The position numbers and the translations under genes were made by a program. This document shows positions 22,498-29,667 of a stretch of DNA of 43,160 nucleotides, piece by piece (within the stretch, counting starts at the first letter, position 1; each line of letters starts with the position of its first letter). The notes beneath the pieces were generated by a model that saw only the letters and a program-made list of their open reading frames with translations, searched no databases and was not told the DNA's origin. Source of the DNA: Candidatus Woesearchaeota archaeon (GTDB taxonomy: Archaea; Nanobdellota; Nanobdellia; Woesearchaeales; GCA-2686295); contig JADHVI010000006.1 in assembly GCA_016784125.1 (NCBI GenBank), positions 1-43,160 of the forward strand. The letters run 5' to 3'.

Positions 22498-23673
22498 TTA
22501 ATCTTTCTCCCAAAATAAATCAAATTGTGTTTTGAATGTTTTGTACAATGATTCTGATTGTATCTCAAAAAACATGGGTTCTTCGAATTCTAAGAAGATG
22601 AAAATCCTATTATCTTTAAAGAGATTAATTTGCATCGGAGTTTGATATTCTTTTGGAAATACTTTAACTGCTGCTAGCTTCATTTCAGGATCACCAGCAT
22701 GTGCTAATGAATACTCAACGGATTCTTTTGTTTTTGTTGTTACTAAAAATTTAACAGAAACTTTTCTCTTAACTCGTCTTGTATGAAAGTCAACCAACCA
22801 TGTTCTCATTTCTTTTCCTGCTTCGTTCATATGTGCTCCCATGACATAATATTTATCTCCTTCTTCTTGTTCTTCAAGGACTCTATCATAACGTTGTGTT
22901 ACTTGTTCAAATCCTTCGTAAACAATTACTTTTTGATTCCATAGTAAATCAAATTGTTCTTTGAATGATTTAGCACAATTTTTGTTATCAATAACAATAC
23001 ATATGACTTCATCTGAGTCTCCGATTCTAATGCTTGCTTTATTTCCATAAACTACTATTGTTGCTGGTGATGCTGAACTTGTTGGAAGAATTTTTGCTTT
23101 GAATGAAGAAAGATTTTTTCTTGATTCACAATGTTTTCTCCCTGCATCGGAAAATATTGTTTCTGAGAGTATACCATTTTCTGCTCTTCTTTGATAGTGC
23201 TTAATAAAAAATTTGCTTAGTTTTTCATCCAGGTTTCCAACGATAAAAGTATACACTGTATCTCCTTTTTTCAAAACTTGAAAAATATCATTAAACGCGG
23301 TTTCTAATCCTTTCATCCCCTTATAGATCGTTGCTTCGGATGTATATTGACTGATGGCTTTTTTTAGTTCCAATTCTGGCAAAATACTTTTTAGATCTTT
23401 TTTTTGTGCTTGCAAAGTTTTTTCTTTTTCTTTTAAATAATCCATTATCCTTTCCGGAGGTGCGGCTTCAAAATATTTGGTTCCTGATTTTATCACATAA
23501 CTTGCTAGTCCTTTTTGCATTAATTTATCCAATATCTCATAAATTTTTGATGAAGATGCTCTGGATTTGTCAACAATTTTTCCAGTGGTTGTGCTTCCAA
23601 GTTCCAATAATGCCAAATAAACTTTTGTTTCTGACTGTGTTAGGCCTATTTCTTCTAGTATTCTTAGATCCAT
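22498..23673 (-). CDS. TrmB-family transcriptional regulator with duplicated C-terminal domain
   Basis: 391 aa from the ATG at 23673, chosen because the TATA box TTTTTATACG (minus strand, 23694-23704) stands the leaderless 26 bp upstream. Residues 1-65 are a winged helix (LRILEEIGLTQSETKVYLALLELGSTTTGKIVDKSR...) typical of TrmB, followed by a coiled helix. The rest contains two copies of the sensor part, ending in similar stretches SFKEQFDLLWNQ and TFKTQFDLFWEKD. The ligand is not known. It stands upstream of ispH on the same strand and may control it (inference). Confidence 0.85.
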   Translation of the reverse strand: MDLRILEEIGLTQSETKVYLALLELGSTTTGKIVDKSRASSSKIYEILDKLMQKGLASYVIKSGTKYFEAAPPERIMDYLKEKEKTLQAQKKDLKSILPELELKKAISQYTSEATIYKGMKGLETAFNDIFQVLKKGDTVYTFIVGNLDEKLSKFFIKHYQRRAENGILSETIFSDAGRKHCESRKNLSSFKAKILPTSSASPATIVVYGNKASIRIGDSDEVICIVIDNKNCAKSFKEQFDLLWNQKVIVYEGFEQVTQRYDRVLEEQEEGDKYYVMGAHMNEAGKEMRTWLVDFHTRRVKRKVSVKFLVTTKTKESVEYSLAHAGDPEMKLAAVKVFPKEYQTPMQINLFKDNRIFIFLEFEEPMFFEIQSESLYKTFKTQFDLFWEKD

Positions 23674-23735
23674 AGGTATTTGTAGGTTATTCTCGTATAA
23701 AAAGTTTCTTATTTCTCCCCCCAAAGGGTGAGGTA

Positions 23736-23770
23736 ATACTTATATACTGAAGAGCACTTTATAGTAGTAA
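23736..23770 (+). promoter_or_regulatory. TATA box and partial shared element before the gene at 23797
   Basis: ACTTATATACT at about 23738-23748 and ACTTTATAGTAGTAA at 23756-23770, the latter similar to the elements at 12389 and 15912. The mRNA would have a leader that contains a ribosome binding site, AGAGGTAATAAAAA. Confidence 0.4.
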
Positions 23771-23796
23771 CAACATCGAAAAAGAGGTAATAAAAA

Positions 23797-24471
23797 ATGA
23801 CATTAAAAGAAATCGTACAAAAAGCAAGTAGAACAATCAAGGAAAATTGGAAGGAAGTAGCCGCAGCTAGTTTGATGGCAACAGCAAATATGGCCCCAGC
23901 CCAAGAAATAAACACCGTTGCATCACATCAAGCAATAGCGCCGGAAAACAAAGAACCAATATACAGAGTAGAATTGTTTTCACACCTAGTTCCAAATCAA
24001 TTGCCATTAAACGCAGACATATATTTTACTTGGGAAGGAACAGAAGGGAAAAAAACTCAACTTGCAAGATTACAACTATTAACCAACACAGGAACCATTG
24101 CAAACATCGGACCAACAGCACAATATGTAGATGTTGGACCGGGAAAAATAAGTCAAGAATATGGAATTACTGGAAGATTAAGCGATATGAGCGGACCAAT
24201 AAAATTCAAAGTTGACATGAGAGCATACTTTGCAGAATTAAACTCAAATGATATGACTCGATATATCGCAATGGGATTTGTGAATCATGAAAAATTCAGA
24301 ATAGAAGGATTAGCAGCATATCAACCTAAACTAGAGAGCGGATTTTTCAGAAGTAAATGGGACTACAAAATAAACAAACATTTACAAGTCGGACTAGAAA
24401 CAAAACACCTTTTCACACCAGAAGGACCAAAATCTGCTTACAAAGGTTTGAGAATTCAATTAAATATTTAA
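23797..24471 (+). CDS. Probable exported protein, 224 aa, beta-rich
   Basis: No family recognised. The N-terminus has a basic stretch (residues 1-19) followed by AAASLMATANMAPAQE, which looks like a signal peptide with an A-x-A-like cut, although the hydrophobic part is weak. The rest is rich in alternating polar and hydrophobic residues with aromatic ends (YRVELFSHL, ADIYFTW, FRIEGLAAYQ, LQVGLETKHLF), as in beta-sandwich or barrel proteins. The final residues NI follow a strand-like GLRIQL. It has a ribosome binding site and stands alone between TrmB (divergent) and the small gene at 24518. Confidence 0.6.
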   Translation: MTLKEIVQKASRTIKENWKEVAAASLMATANMAPAQEINTVASHQAIAPENKEPIYRVELFSHLVPNQLPLNADIYFTWEGTEGKKTQLARLQLLTNTGTIANIGPTAQYVDVGPGKISQEYGITGRLSDMSGPIKFKVDMRAYFAELNSNDMTRYIAMGFVNHEKFRIEGLAAYQPKLESGFFRSKWDYKINKHLQVGLETKHLFTPEGPKSAYKGLRIQLNI

Positions 24472-24517
24472 TCTCATCGAAACGTTTATAATTAATTTCT
24501 TTTTTATTATTTTTACA

Positions 24518-24739
24518 GTGAGAATTCGTACAGACAGATCAAATATTCTTTTAGCACACGCAGCACAGGAGCAGTTATATGTTAGCAGAATAGTTGAGAC
24601 TCCAGATGTAATCTTAGATATCCATAGCAGATCACAAAACCAAGGACATGGAAGAACACCTTATGATTCAGCAAATATTCTAACAACAGATCAAATCAAT
24701 AACTATCGCAAGGGATACTTTGTAGATAGAATGGGATAA
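24518..24739 (+). CDS. Unknown small protein, 73 aa
   Basis: No family recognised. Starts with GTG; a TATA-like GTTTATAATTA (near 24484-24494) lies about 29 bp upstream, which suits a leaderless mRNA. Soluble and mixed in charge. The small size and the lack of a ribosome binding site leave some doubt, but the frame fills the gap between two genes on the same strand without overlap. Confidence 0.45.
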   Translation: MRIRTDRSNILLAHAAQEQLYVSRIVETPDVILDIHSRSQNQGHGRTPYDSANILTTDQINNYRKGYFVDRMG

Positions 24740-24770
24740 TTTTTTAAACTTTTAACTGTTCATTACAAAT

Positions 24771-25442
24771 ATGAAGTTGGAGAAGTTCGAAAAAAAGATT
24801 CCAAAAAAGATTTTCTCAGTTTTAAAAAAACGCAAGTTTGCAGAATTAAGACCTTGCCAAACCAAGAGTATTAACAAAGGATTATTTGAAGATAAAAACC
24901 TACTTGTTTGCACACCAACAGCGTCAGGAAAAACTTTGGTTGCAGAACTAGCCATTCTAAATGCAATTTTTCATGATAAAGGAAAAGCAATATATGTTGT
25001 TCCTCTTAGAGCTTTGGCATCTGAAAAATTCAAAGATTTCAAGAAACATTACGATGAGTTCTTCAAAATAGCCATTAGTTCAGGAGATATTGACACTGCA
25101 GATTCTTACTTAGCAAACTATGACCTCATCATCACAACGAGTGAAAAGCTTGACTCATTACTAAGACATAGAGCTCATTGGTTATCTCAAGTTAAAGTAG
25201 TAGTGCTTGATGAGATTCATTTATTGAACGATGCTTCTCGCGGCCCAACTCTCGAGATTTTAATTACTATACTTAGAAAACTATTGCCAAAACTCCAACT
25301 TATTGGATTAAGTGCCACAATTGGTAACCCGGAAGCATTGGCAGATTGGCTCAACGCAGAACTCGTGCTAGATCATTGGCGCCCAGTTCGTTTGGACAAA
25401 GGAGTATTTTTTGACGATAAAATAGAGTTCTCGAAGAAATAG
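24771..25442 (+). CDS. Ski2/Hel308-like helicase, only the first RecA domain
   Basis: 223 aa, while Hel308-type helicases have about 700. Motifs of the first domain are all present: Q-like LRPCQTKSI, I (Walker A) TPTASGKT, Ia PLRALASEKF, II (Walker B) DEIH, III SAT, then the WRPVRLDKGVFF segment that usually leads into domain 2. The frame then stops with KK and TAG, at the domain boundary. Motifs IV-VI are missing from this strand and from the 100 bp after the gene. TATA box TTTTTTAAAC (24740-24749) 26 bp upstream of the ATG; leaderless. Either a gene decayed at its 3' end or a split or single-domain ATPase. Confidence 0.8.
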   Translation: MKLEKFEKKIPKKIFSVLKKRKFAELRPCQTKSINKGLFEDKNLLVCTPTASGKTLVAELAILNAIFHDKGKAIYVVPLRALASEKFKDFKKHYDEFFKIAISSGDIDTADSYLANYDLIITTSEKLDSLLRHRAHWLSQVKVVVLDEIHLLNDASRGPTLEILITILRKLLPKLQLIGLSATIGNPEALADWLNAELVLDHWRPVRLDKGVFFDDKIEFSKK

Positions 25443-25537
25443 TAACTTTTTGTTTTTACTCTAGAATAGAAAACTTTATATAGTAACTAGGCTCTATCTT
25501 ATATAATCTTAAATGATGAGATGAGCGGGTGGTATAA

Positions 25538-26725
25538 ATGTCAAAAAAGATTATTCTTGCATTACTTGCAGTAGTTATAGTTTTAACTGCGTGTAATTCT
25601 TTAGAAACAGGAGAAGATAATATGATTACAGGCGAAGTTATCGAAATTATTCCCGGAAATGATACAACAACTGACAATTCTCAGAATGTCACAGATTTTT
25701 CTCCAATAACTGGACCTGATAATAACACACCAGATTACTCTGATGAACTAGTTAGAATTGAAGGTACTGAAGGAGATCTAATAACTCTGAAAAAAGATGC
25801 TTATGATCCTGACGGAGATACAATAACATACTCATTCACTGAGCCTTTTAATGAAGATGGTGAATGGCAAACAAAAGAAGGTGATGTGGGAGACTATTTA
25901 ATTACCAAAACCGCTTCAGATGGTAAGTTTTCAACTTCAGTAGATGTATTAGTCATTATTAAATCAACAAACAGAGCTCCAGTCATAGAATGTGAAGATG
26001 AATTAACTTTCAAAGAAACTGACTTAATAGAATTAGGATGTAATATCTATGATCCTGAAGGAGAAGATTTAAACATTAAATATGTTGGTTGGTTAACAGA
26101 TGAGACTTATCAAACAGATTACGACGATGAAGGAAGTTATTCTATATTAATAACTGCATCTGATGGAGAGAAAATCACTTCCAAAAACATATCTATTGAA
26201 ATCACAAATCTAAACAGGCCTCCTATCGCAGAAGATATTGGAGTGATTACTGTAGAAGAAACTGATTTGATTATGTTAAACATTGAAGCAGAAGATCCTG
26301 ATGGTGACGACTTAACATTCAAGTTTGAATATCCATTGAATGTAGATGGTGAATGGCAAACTAACTATGGTGATGCAAAAACATATGAATCTTCAGTTAT
26401 GATTTCAGATGGAACTGGCGCAACAAAAATGACTTTTTCAATTGTTGTGACTCAAAAGAATACTCCTCCAAACTTGGATTTTATACCATCAATAATCATA
26501 GATGAGGGACAAACAATAACACTTCCTATTAGCACTTTTGATAGGGAAGGAGCAAATTTGACAATAACTATCAGCGGTTGGTTTAACACAGTGAGCTATA
26601 CAACAACATTTGATGACGCAGGTAACCACAGCATAAATGTAAGTGTTGATGACGGAGAGCTAGTAACTATTCAAGAAGTTGAGATAATAGTTAATGATGT
26701 GGGCAGACCGCCTGTTTGGATATAA
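25538..26725 (+). CDS. Surface lipoprotein with four cadherin-like repeats
   Basis: 395 aa. N-terminal signal with lipobox LTAC (C at residue 19), so the protein should be lipid-anchored outside the membrane. After a Thr/Asn/Asp-rich linker come about four repeats of 85-90 residues, each with a DPDGD-like calcium-type loop (YDPDGDTITY, YDPEGEDLNIKY, EDPDGDDLTFKF, FDREGANLTI), a W-x-x-Y/T segment, and NRAPV/NRPPI/NTPPN/GRPPV junctions. Such Ig/cadherin-like domains serve adhesion and protein contact. Ribosome binding site GGGTGGT. Followed by a second lipoprotein after 12 nt. Confidence 0.88.
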   Translation: MSKKIILALLAVVIVLTACNSLETGEDNMITGEVIEIIPGNDTTTDNSQNVTDFSPITGPDNNTPDYSDELVRIEGTEGDLITLKKDAYDPDGDTITYSFTEPFNEDGEWQTKEGDVGDYLITKTASDGKFSTSVDVLVIIKSTNRAPVIECEDELTFKETDLIELGCNIYDPEGEDLNIKYVGWLTDETYQTDYDDEGSYSILITASDGEKITSKNISIEITNLNRPPIAEDIGVITVEETDLIMLNIEAEDPDGDDLTFKFEYPLNVDGEWQTNYGDAKTYESSVMISDGTGATKMTFSIVVTQKNTPPNLDFIPSIIIDEGQTITLPISTFDREGANLTITISGWFNTVSYTTTFDDAGNHSINVSVDDGELVTIQEVEIIVNDVGRPPVWI

Positions 26726-26737
26726 AGGTGATAAATA

Positions 26738-27088
26738 ATGAAATGGACAATAGTATTATTAACTTTATTGGTCTTAGCAACTGCTTGTGCAAATCAAGTT
26801 GTAGATCAAGATGAAACTACTACAGCAACTCAGTCTGCAACTCAGATCATCGAGTTAAGATTAATTGACGGAATGTTTGAACCTAACACAATCGATGTCA
26901 AAGAAGGCGACACTGTAAAAATACAGTTTATGAATACCGAACCATACATCTTCTTCTTAGAAGAGTTTGGTATTAGCGAAAGAGTTGCAAGTGACTATAT
27001 AGAATTCGTTGCAGATAAAGCAGGTAGTTACAACTTTGAATGTGTGGATTGTTTAGAACCAGCAATCGGCGTGTTAAGAGTAATTTAA
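26738..27088 (+). CDS. Lipoprotein with cupredoxin-like fold
   Basis: 116 aa. Signal peptide with lipobox LATAC (C at residue 17), a Thr-rich linker, then a cupredoxin-type beta sandwich: IELRLIDGMFEPNTIDVKEGDTVKIQFMNTEPYIFFLEEFGISERV, then FVADKAGSYNFECVDCL. The usual copper His after N-x-x-x... is missing, and only the Cys pair C-V-D-C near the end suits metal binding; the His of type 1 copper sites is not seen. It may bind copper through the Cys pair, or be a structural relative. Cotranscribed with the cadherin-like lipoprotein (12-nt gap, GGTGATAAATA before the ATG). Confidence 0.75.
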   Translation: MKWTIVLLTLLVLATACANQVVDQDETTTATQSATQIIELRLIDGMFEPNTIDVKEGDTVKIQFMNTEPYIFFLEEFGISERVASDYIEFVADKAGSYNFECVDCLEPAIGVLRVI

Positions 27089-27106
27089 TTTTTTTATTTT
27101 ATTGAA
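27089..27106 (+). terminator. T-rich terminator after the lipoprotein pair
   Basis: TTTTTTTATTTTATTG directly after the stop codon (7 T, then 4 T). The next gene has its own ribosome binding site CGGGGGTAATAAG. Confidence 0.4.
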
Positions 27107-27138
27107 AATTTGAATAAAAACATACGGGGGTAATAAGT

Positions 27139-27465
27139 ATGGCAAAAAATAGAACTTTTGGAAGCTGGGCTTTTCTTGTAGGCTTCATACTAGCACTAAT
27201 ATTCGGAGCTTTCGGAGCAGTTGATGTTCTTGCATGGCTTTTAGTTGTATTAGGATTAGTTGTAGGTTTCCTGAACATAACAGACAAAGAAACAAAACCT
27301 TTCTTATTGGCAGGCACAGTATTAGTTATCGTTAGCGCTCTTGGAGCAAACGCGATGAGTGTAATCCCAGTAGTTGGTAGCATTCTTAACGCCATCTTAG
27401 CACTGTTTATTCCAGCGACAATCATCGTTGCTTTGAAATCAGTGTTTCAGTTAGCTAAAGAATAA
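27139..27465 (+). CDS. Small integral membrane protein, 108 aa
   Basis: Four hydrophobic segments (about 9-25, 28-48, 54-72, 77-97) with very short loops, so nearly the whole protein is in the membrane. Motif-like parts AFLVGFILALIFGAFG and VLGLVVGFLNITDKET are distinctive, but no family name with a known function comes to mind. GGGGGT ribosome binding site. It stands 50 bp after the lipoproteins on the same strand and may belong with them in the cell envelope. Confidence 0.75.
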   Translation: MAKNRTFGSWAFLVGFILALIFGAFGAVDVLAWLLVVLGLVVGFLNITDKETKPFLLAGTVLVIVSALGANAMSVIPVVGSILNAILALFIPATIIVALKSVFQLAKE

Positions 27466-27502
27466 GTTTAATTTTTTTATTTTTTTACTTTATTTCTTCT
27501 TT

Positions 27503-27532
27503 TATGCTCAAAAATTAAAAATTTTTGGCATA
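27503..27532. terminator. Hairpin between convergent genes
   Basis: TATGC-t-CAAAAAT-TAAAA-ATTTTTG-GCATA, a long stem with one bulged T. It lies 38 bp after the stop of the membrane protein and 8 bp before that of the kinase gene, after a T tract at 27471-27488. It may end both transcripts, but has the same TGC-T-...-GCA build as the middle hairpin at 18586. Confidence 0.5.
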
Positions 27533-27539
27533 CAAGAAA

Positions 27540-28133
27540 CTACCGAATAGTTTCTTTTATATCTTTGAAGAACTTATCATCATACTTTTCTTTGTACTTC
27601 TTAGCAAGTTCTCTTAACTCATCTGTATCCAAGTCAATCTTTTTTTCTTTTAGAAGTCGTTTTACTCTACCAGAAGTTATAAACTGCACTAATTGAGTCA
27701 CATTCTTAGGGTTCTTCACTTCCTTGCATCTTTCAAAATCTATCATTATGGGTTTTTCGTAATGGACAATGATATGCTTGTAGGGATTTGTTAACTCATA
27801 CTTGTTTATACCTATCTCATCCATTTTATGGGCTTGGTTAAGTGATTCCTTGATAACTTTTACTATACCTGTTTTTGGCGCTCTTTCAAAGAAATCAAGT
27901 ATACGTTCTCCGTGAACAAATTCCATGAAAACCTTATCTTCCTCTTCTTTTAAGAGCTTTGGACCAATTCCTATTTCATTAACCATTTTTAAGAATTTGG
28001 CTTCACTTTTAATAACATCTTCTGCTTCAGAATCAGGATTAACTTCTTTGACACACACTTCTTTTCCATCTACGCTAGACTTGTAAGTATATACCTGTCC
28101 TCTCTTCCCTTTAGCTAAGAATTTTTTGTCCAT
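27540..28133 (-). CDS. Predicted archaeal Ser/Thr protein kinase (COG2112-like)
   Basis: 197 aa, a minimal kinase. Glycine loop AKGKRGQVY (7-15), catalytic Lys in CVKEV (K29), Glu in SEAKFLKM (E44), a region LNQAHKMDEIGINKYELTNPYKHIIV in place of the usual HRD loop, and IDFE (131-134) in place of DFG. Archaeal short kinases of this type are close to the RIO/Bud32 branch; the phosphorylated partner is unknown. Overlaps the methyltransferase gene upstream by 19 bp, so both are made from one mRNA. Confidence 0.8.
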   Translation of the reverse strand: MDKKFLAKGKRGQVYTYKSSVDGKEVCVKEVNPDSEAEDVIKSEAKFLKMVNEIGIGPKLLKEEEDKVFMEFVHGERILDFFERAPKTGIVKVIKESLNQAHKMDEIGINKYELTNPYKHIIVHYEKPIMIDFERCKEVKNPKNVTQLVQFITSGRVKRLLKEKKIDLDTDELRELAKKYKEKYDDKFFKDIKETIR

Positions 28134-28648
28134 TTAATTTCGTAAACATATAAATCTTCGAATTCTATATGTTCTCTTGCGATCTCCTTGTATTTATAGT
28201 TTTCTTCTTTTAGAATATTAATAATCTTCTCTTTCTTAGAAAATGAACTGAAAAGCAAGAGTATAGTTCCATCCTCATTTAAGTGTTCCTTGGCTTGCTT
28301 CAAGAACGCTCCTATGAGTTCATATCCTTCTTTACCACCATCTAATGCAATGTCTGGAGCTCTTGGCTCATTTGGCAAGTATGGTGGATTAAATACTATT
28401 AGATCGAAGTTTTCCGTAATATTTGAAAACAAATTGCTCTGTCTGAATTCAATGCGAGGTAATTTCTTTTCGCAATGTTTGATCGCTTTTTCGTTAATGT
28501 CAACAGCTAAAACCTTGTCAGAGAATTTTGCTGCTTCCTCTGCCTGTATACCAGAACCTGTTCCCATATCAAGAATAAATCCTTTCGCGTAATTCTTTAT
28601 CTGCTTTTGTAGTAAGAAGGAATCCTCTCTCGCCTCATAAAAATTCAT
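28115..28648 (-). CDS. HemK2/Mtq2-type N5-glutamine methyltransferase
   Basis: 177 aa, the short archaeal/eukaryotic form lacking the N-terminal domain of bacterial PrmC. N-terminal YEAREDSFLL is typical, followed by the SAM-binding LDMGTGSGIQA (26-36), AVDINEKA and the catalytic NPPY motif FNPPYLP (86-92). It is expected to methylate the GGQ glutamine of release factor aRF1. The ATG lies 46 bp from that of the divergent DUF202 gene, with a common TATA-like box in between. Confidence 0.92.
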   Translation of the reverse strand: MNFYEAREDSFLLQKQIKNYAKGFILDMGTGSGIQAEEAAKFSDKVLAVDINEKAIKHCEKKLPRIEFRQSNLFSNITENFDLIVFNPPYLPNEPRAPDIALDGGKEGYELIGAFLKQAKEHLNEDGTILLLFSSFSKKEKIINILKEENYKYKEIAREHIEFEDLYVYEIKWTKNS

Positions 28649-28665
28649 ATTTCAATAGAAACATA

Positions 28666-28678
28666 TTTATATTATAAA
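28666..28678. promoter_or_regulatory. Bidirectional TATA box
   Basis: TTTATATTATAAA, nearly symmetric, centre 28672. The ATG at 28694 lies 22 bp to the right and the ATG at 28648 24 bp to the left. Both genes lack a ribosome binding site, so one TATA element seems to feed two divergent leaderless mRNAs. Confidence 0.55.
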
Positions 28679-28693
28679 GCTTCTGAAATAGTA

Positions 28694-28987
28694 ATGAAAA
28701 AGGGGATAGAAAAAATAGAAAGACTTTCTAAAGAGCGAACAGTTCTTTCTAAAGAAAGAACCGTTTATGCAGAAGAAAGAACATTTTTAGCCTTGATTAG
28801 GACGGTTGTTACGGTCGTTGGATTATTTGTTTTTGTTGTAAAAATGTTTACACAAGATGAATTTTACACTAAACTTCTAATTATATTGTTGATTATAATT
28901 GGATTAGTCATATTCATAGAGAAGCTTCACAAATACCATTTGATAAAAGAAAAGTTGAGAACCTTGGAAGAAAGGTTAGAAGATTAG
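28694..28987 (+). CDS. DUF202-family small membrane protein
   Basis: 97 aa. The AEERTFLALIRTVVTVVGLFVF motif of DUF202 begins at about residue 27, followed by a second membrane segment (LLIILLIIIGLVIFI). The N-terminus carries extra copies of the start of that motif: SKERTV, SKERTV, AEERTF in steps of 8. Function of the family is not known. Leaderless; convergent 4-bp overlap with the MBL gene. Confidence 0.82.
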   Translation: MKKGIEKIERLSKERTVLSKERTVYAEERTFLALIRTVVTVVGLFVFVVKMFTQDEFYTKLLIILLIIIGLVIFIEKLHKYHLIKEKLRTLEERLED

Positions 28988-29667
28988 TTTTCTTTTGCCA
29001 AATCTATCTTTGATGTTATGAATTCTGAAATATTTTTTGTTATTGGAGCGTTATGTCCGCCAAGTATAATGGTTGGTTTTTTATACAATATTTTTTTTAG
29101 AGATGAAATATACTCTTTGTTATTGGAATCTTCAAAATCTAAGTACATTTTACCATCATAAATAGTGTCTCCTGAAAACAATATCTTCTTTTCATTTTCA
29201 AATAAAGAAATGCTACTTTCATCATGACCTGGCGTGAAAATTATTTCAAAATTGAAGTCTCCAAGATTAATTATACTCTCATTTTTAATTTGTTTGAATT
29301 TGTTTTCATTTATATTAAATTCTTTATGAGATATCTTCTCAAAAGCATTGTTCTTAAAATCTTTTTTTTTGAAATATTTCAAACCAACATCCTTATTTTT
29401 TAGATTGTTTTTATTGGCCAGAGCCATATCAAATTGATCAGAGCCCGCAAAGTGATCAAAATGAAAATGGGTTATTACAACTACTAGCTCTTTATCTTTA
29501 ACAAAACGATTTTTAATCTCGTTGAAATCAATTAAACCAACTCCCGTATCTATTAAAAGACATTTCTTACTTCCAACAATTAAATAACAATTACTGTGTT
29601 CTAAGTAGTCCATCTCCTCAATAAGATATATCTTCTCGTTCATCTTCGTTATTTTAATATTAGTCAT
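28984..29667 (-). CDS. Metallo-beta-lactamase-fold hydrolase
   Basis: 227 aa. The metal-binding motif HFHFDH (67-72) is complete, followed by TPGHDESSI, FSGDTIY and GGHNAPI, which provide the other metal ligands. The family includes glyoxalase II, lactonases and other hydrolases; the substrate here cannot be told. Expected to be cytoplasmic. Overlaps the GNAT gene upstream by 4 nt (ATGA), so the two are coupled. Confidence 0.88.
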   Translation of the reverse strand: MTNIKITKMNEKIYLIEEMDYLEHSNCYLIVGSKKCLLIDTGVGLIDFNEIKNRFVKDKELVVVITHFHFDHFAGSDQFDMALANKNNLKNKDVGLKYFKKKDFKNNAFEKISHKEFNINENKFKQIKNESIINLGDFNFEIIFTPGHDESSISLFENEKKILFSGDTIYDGKMYLDFEDSNNKEYISSLKKILYKKPTIILGGHNAPITKNISEFITSKIDLAKEN

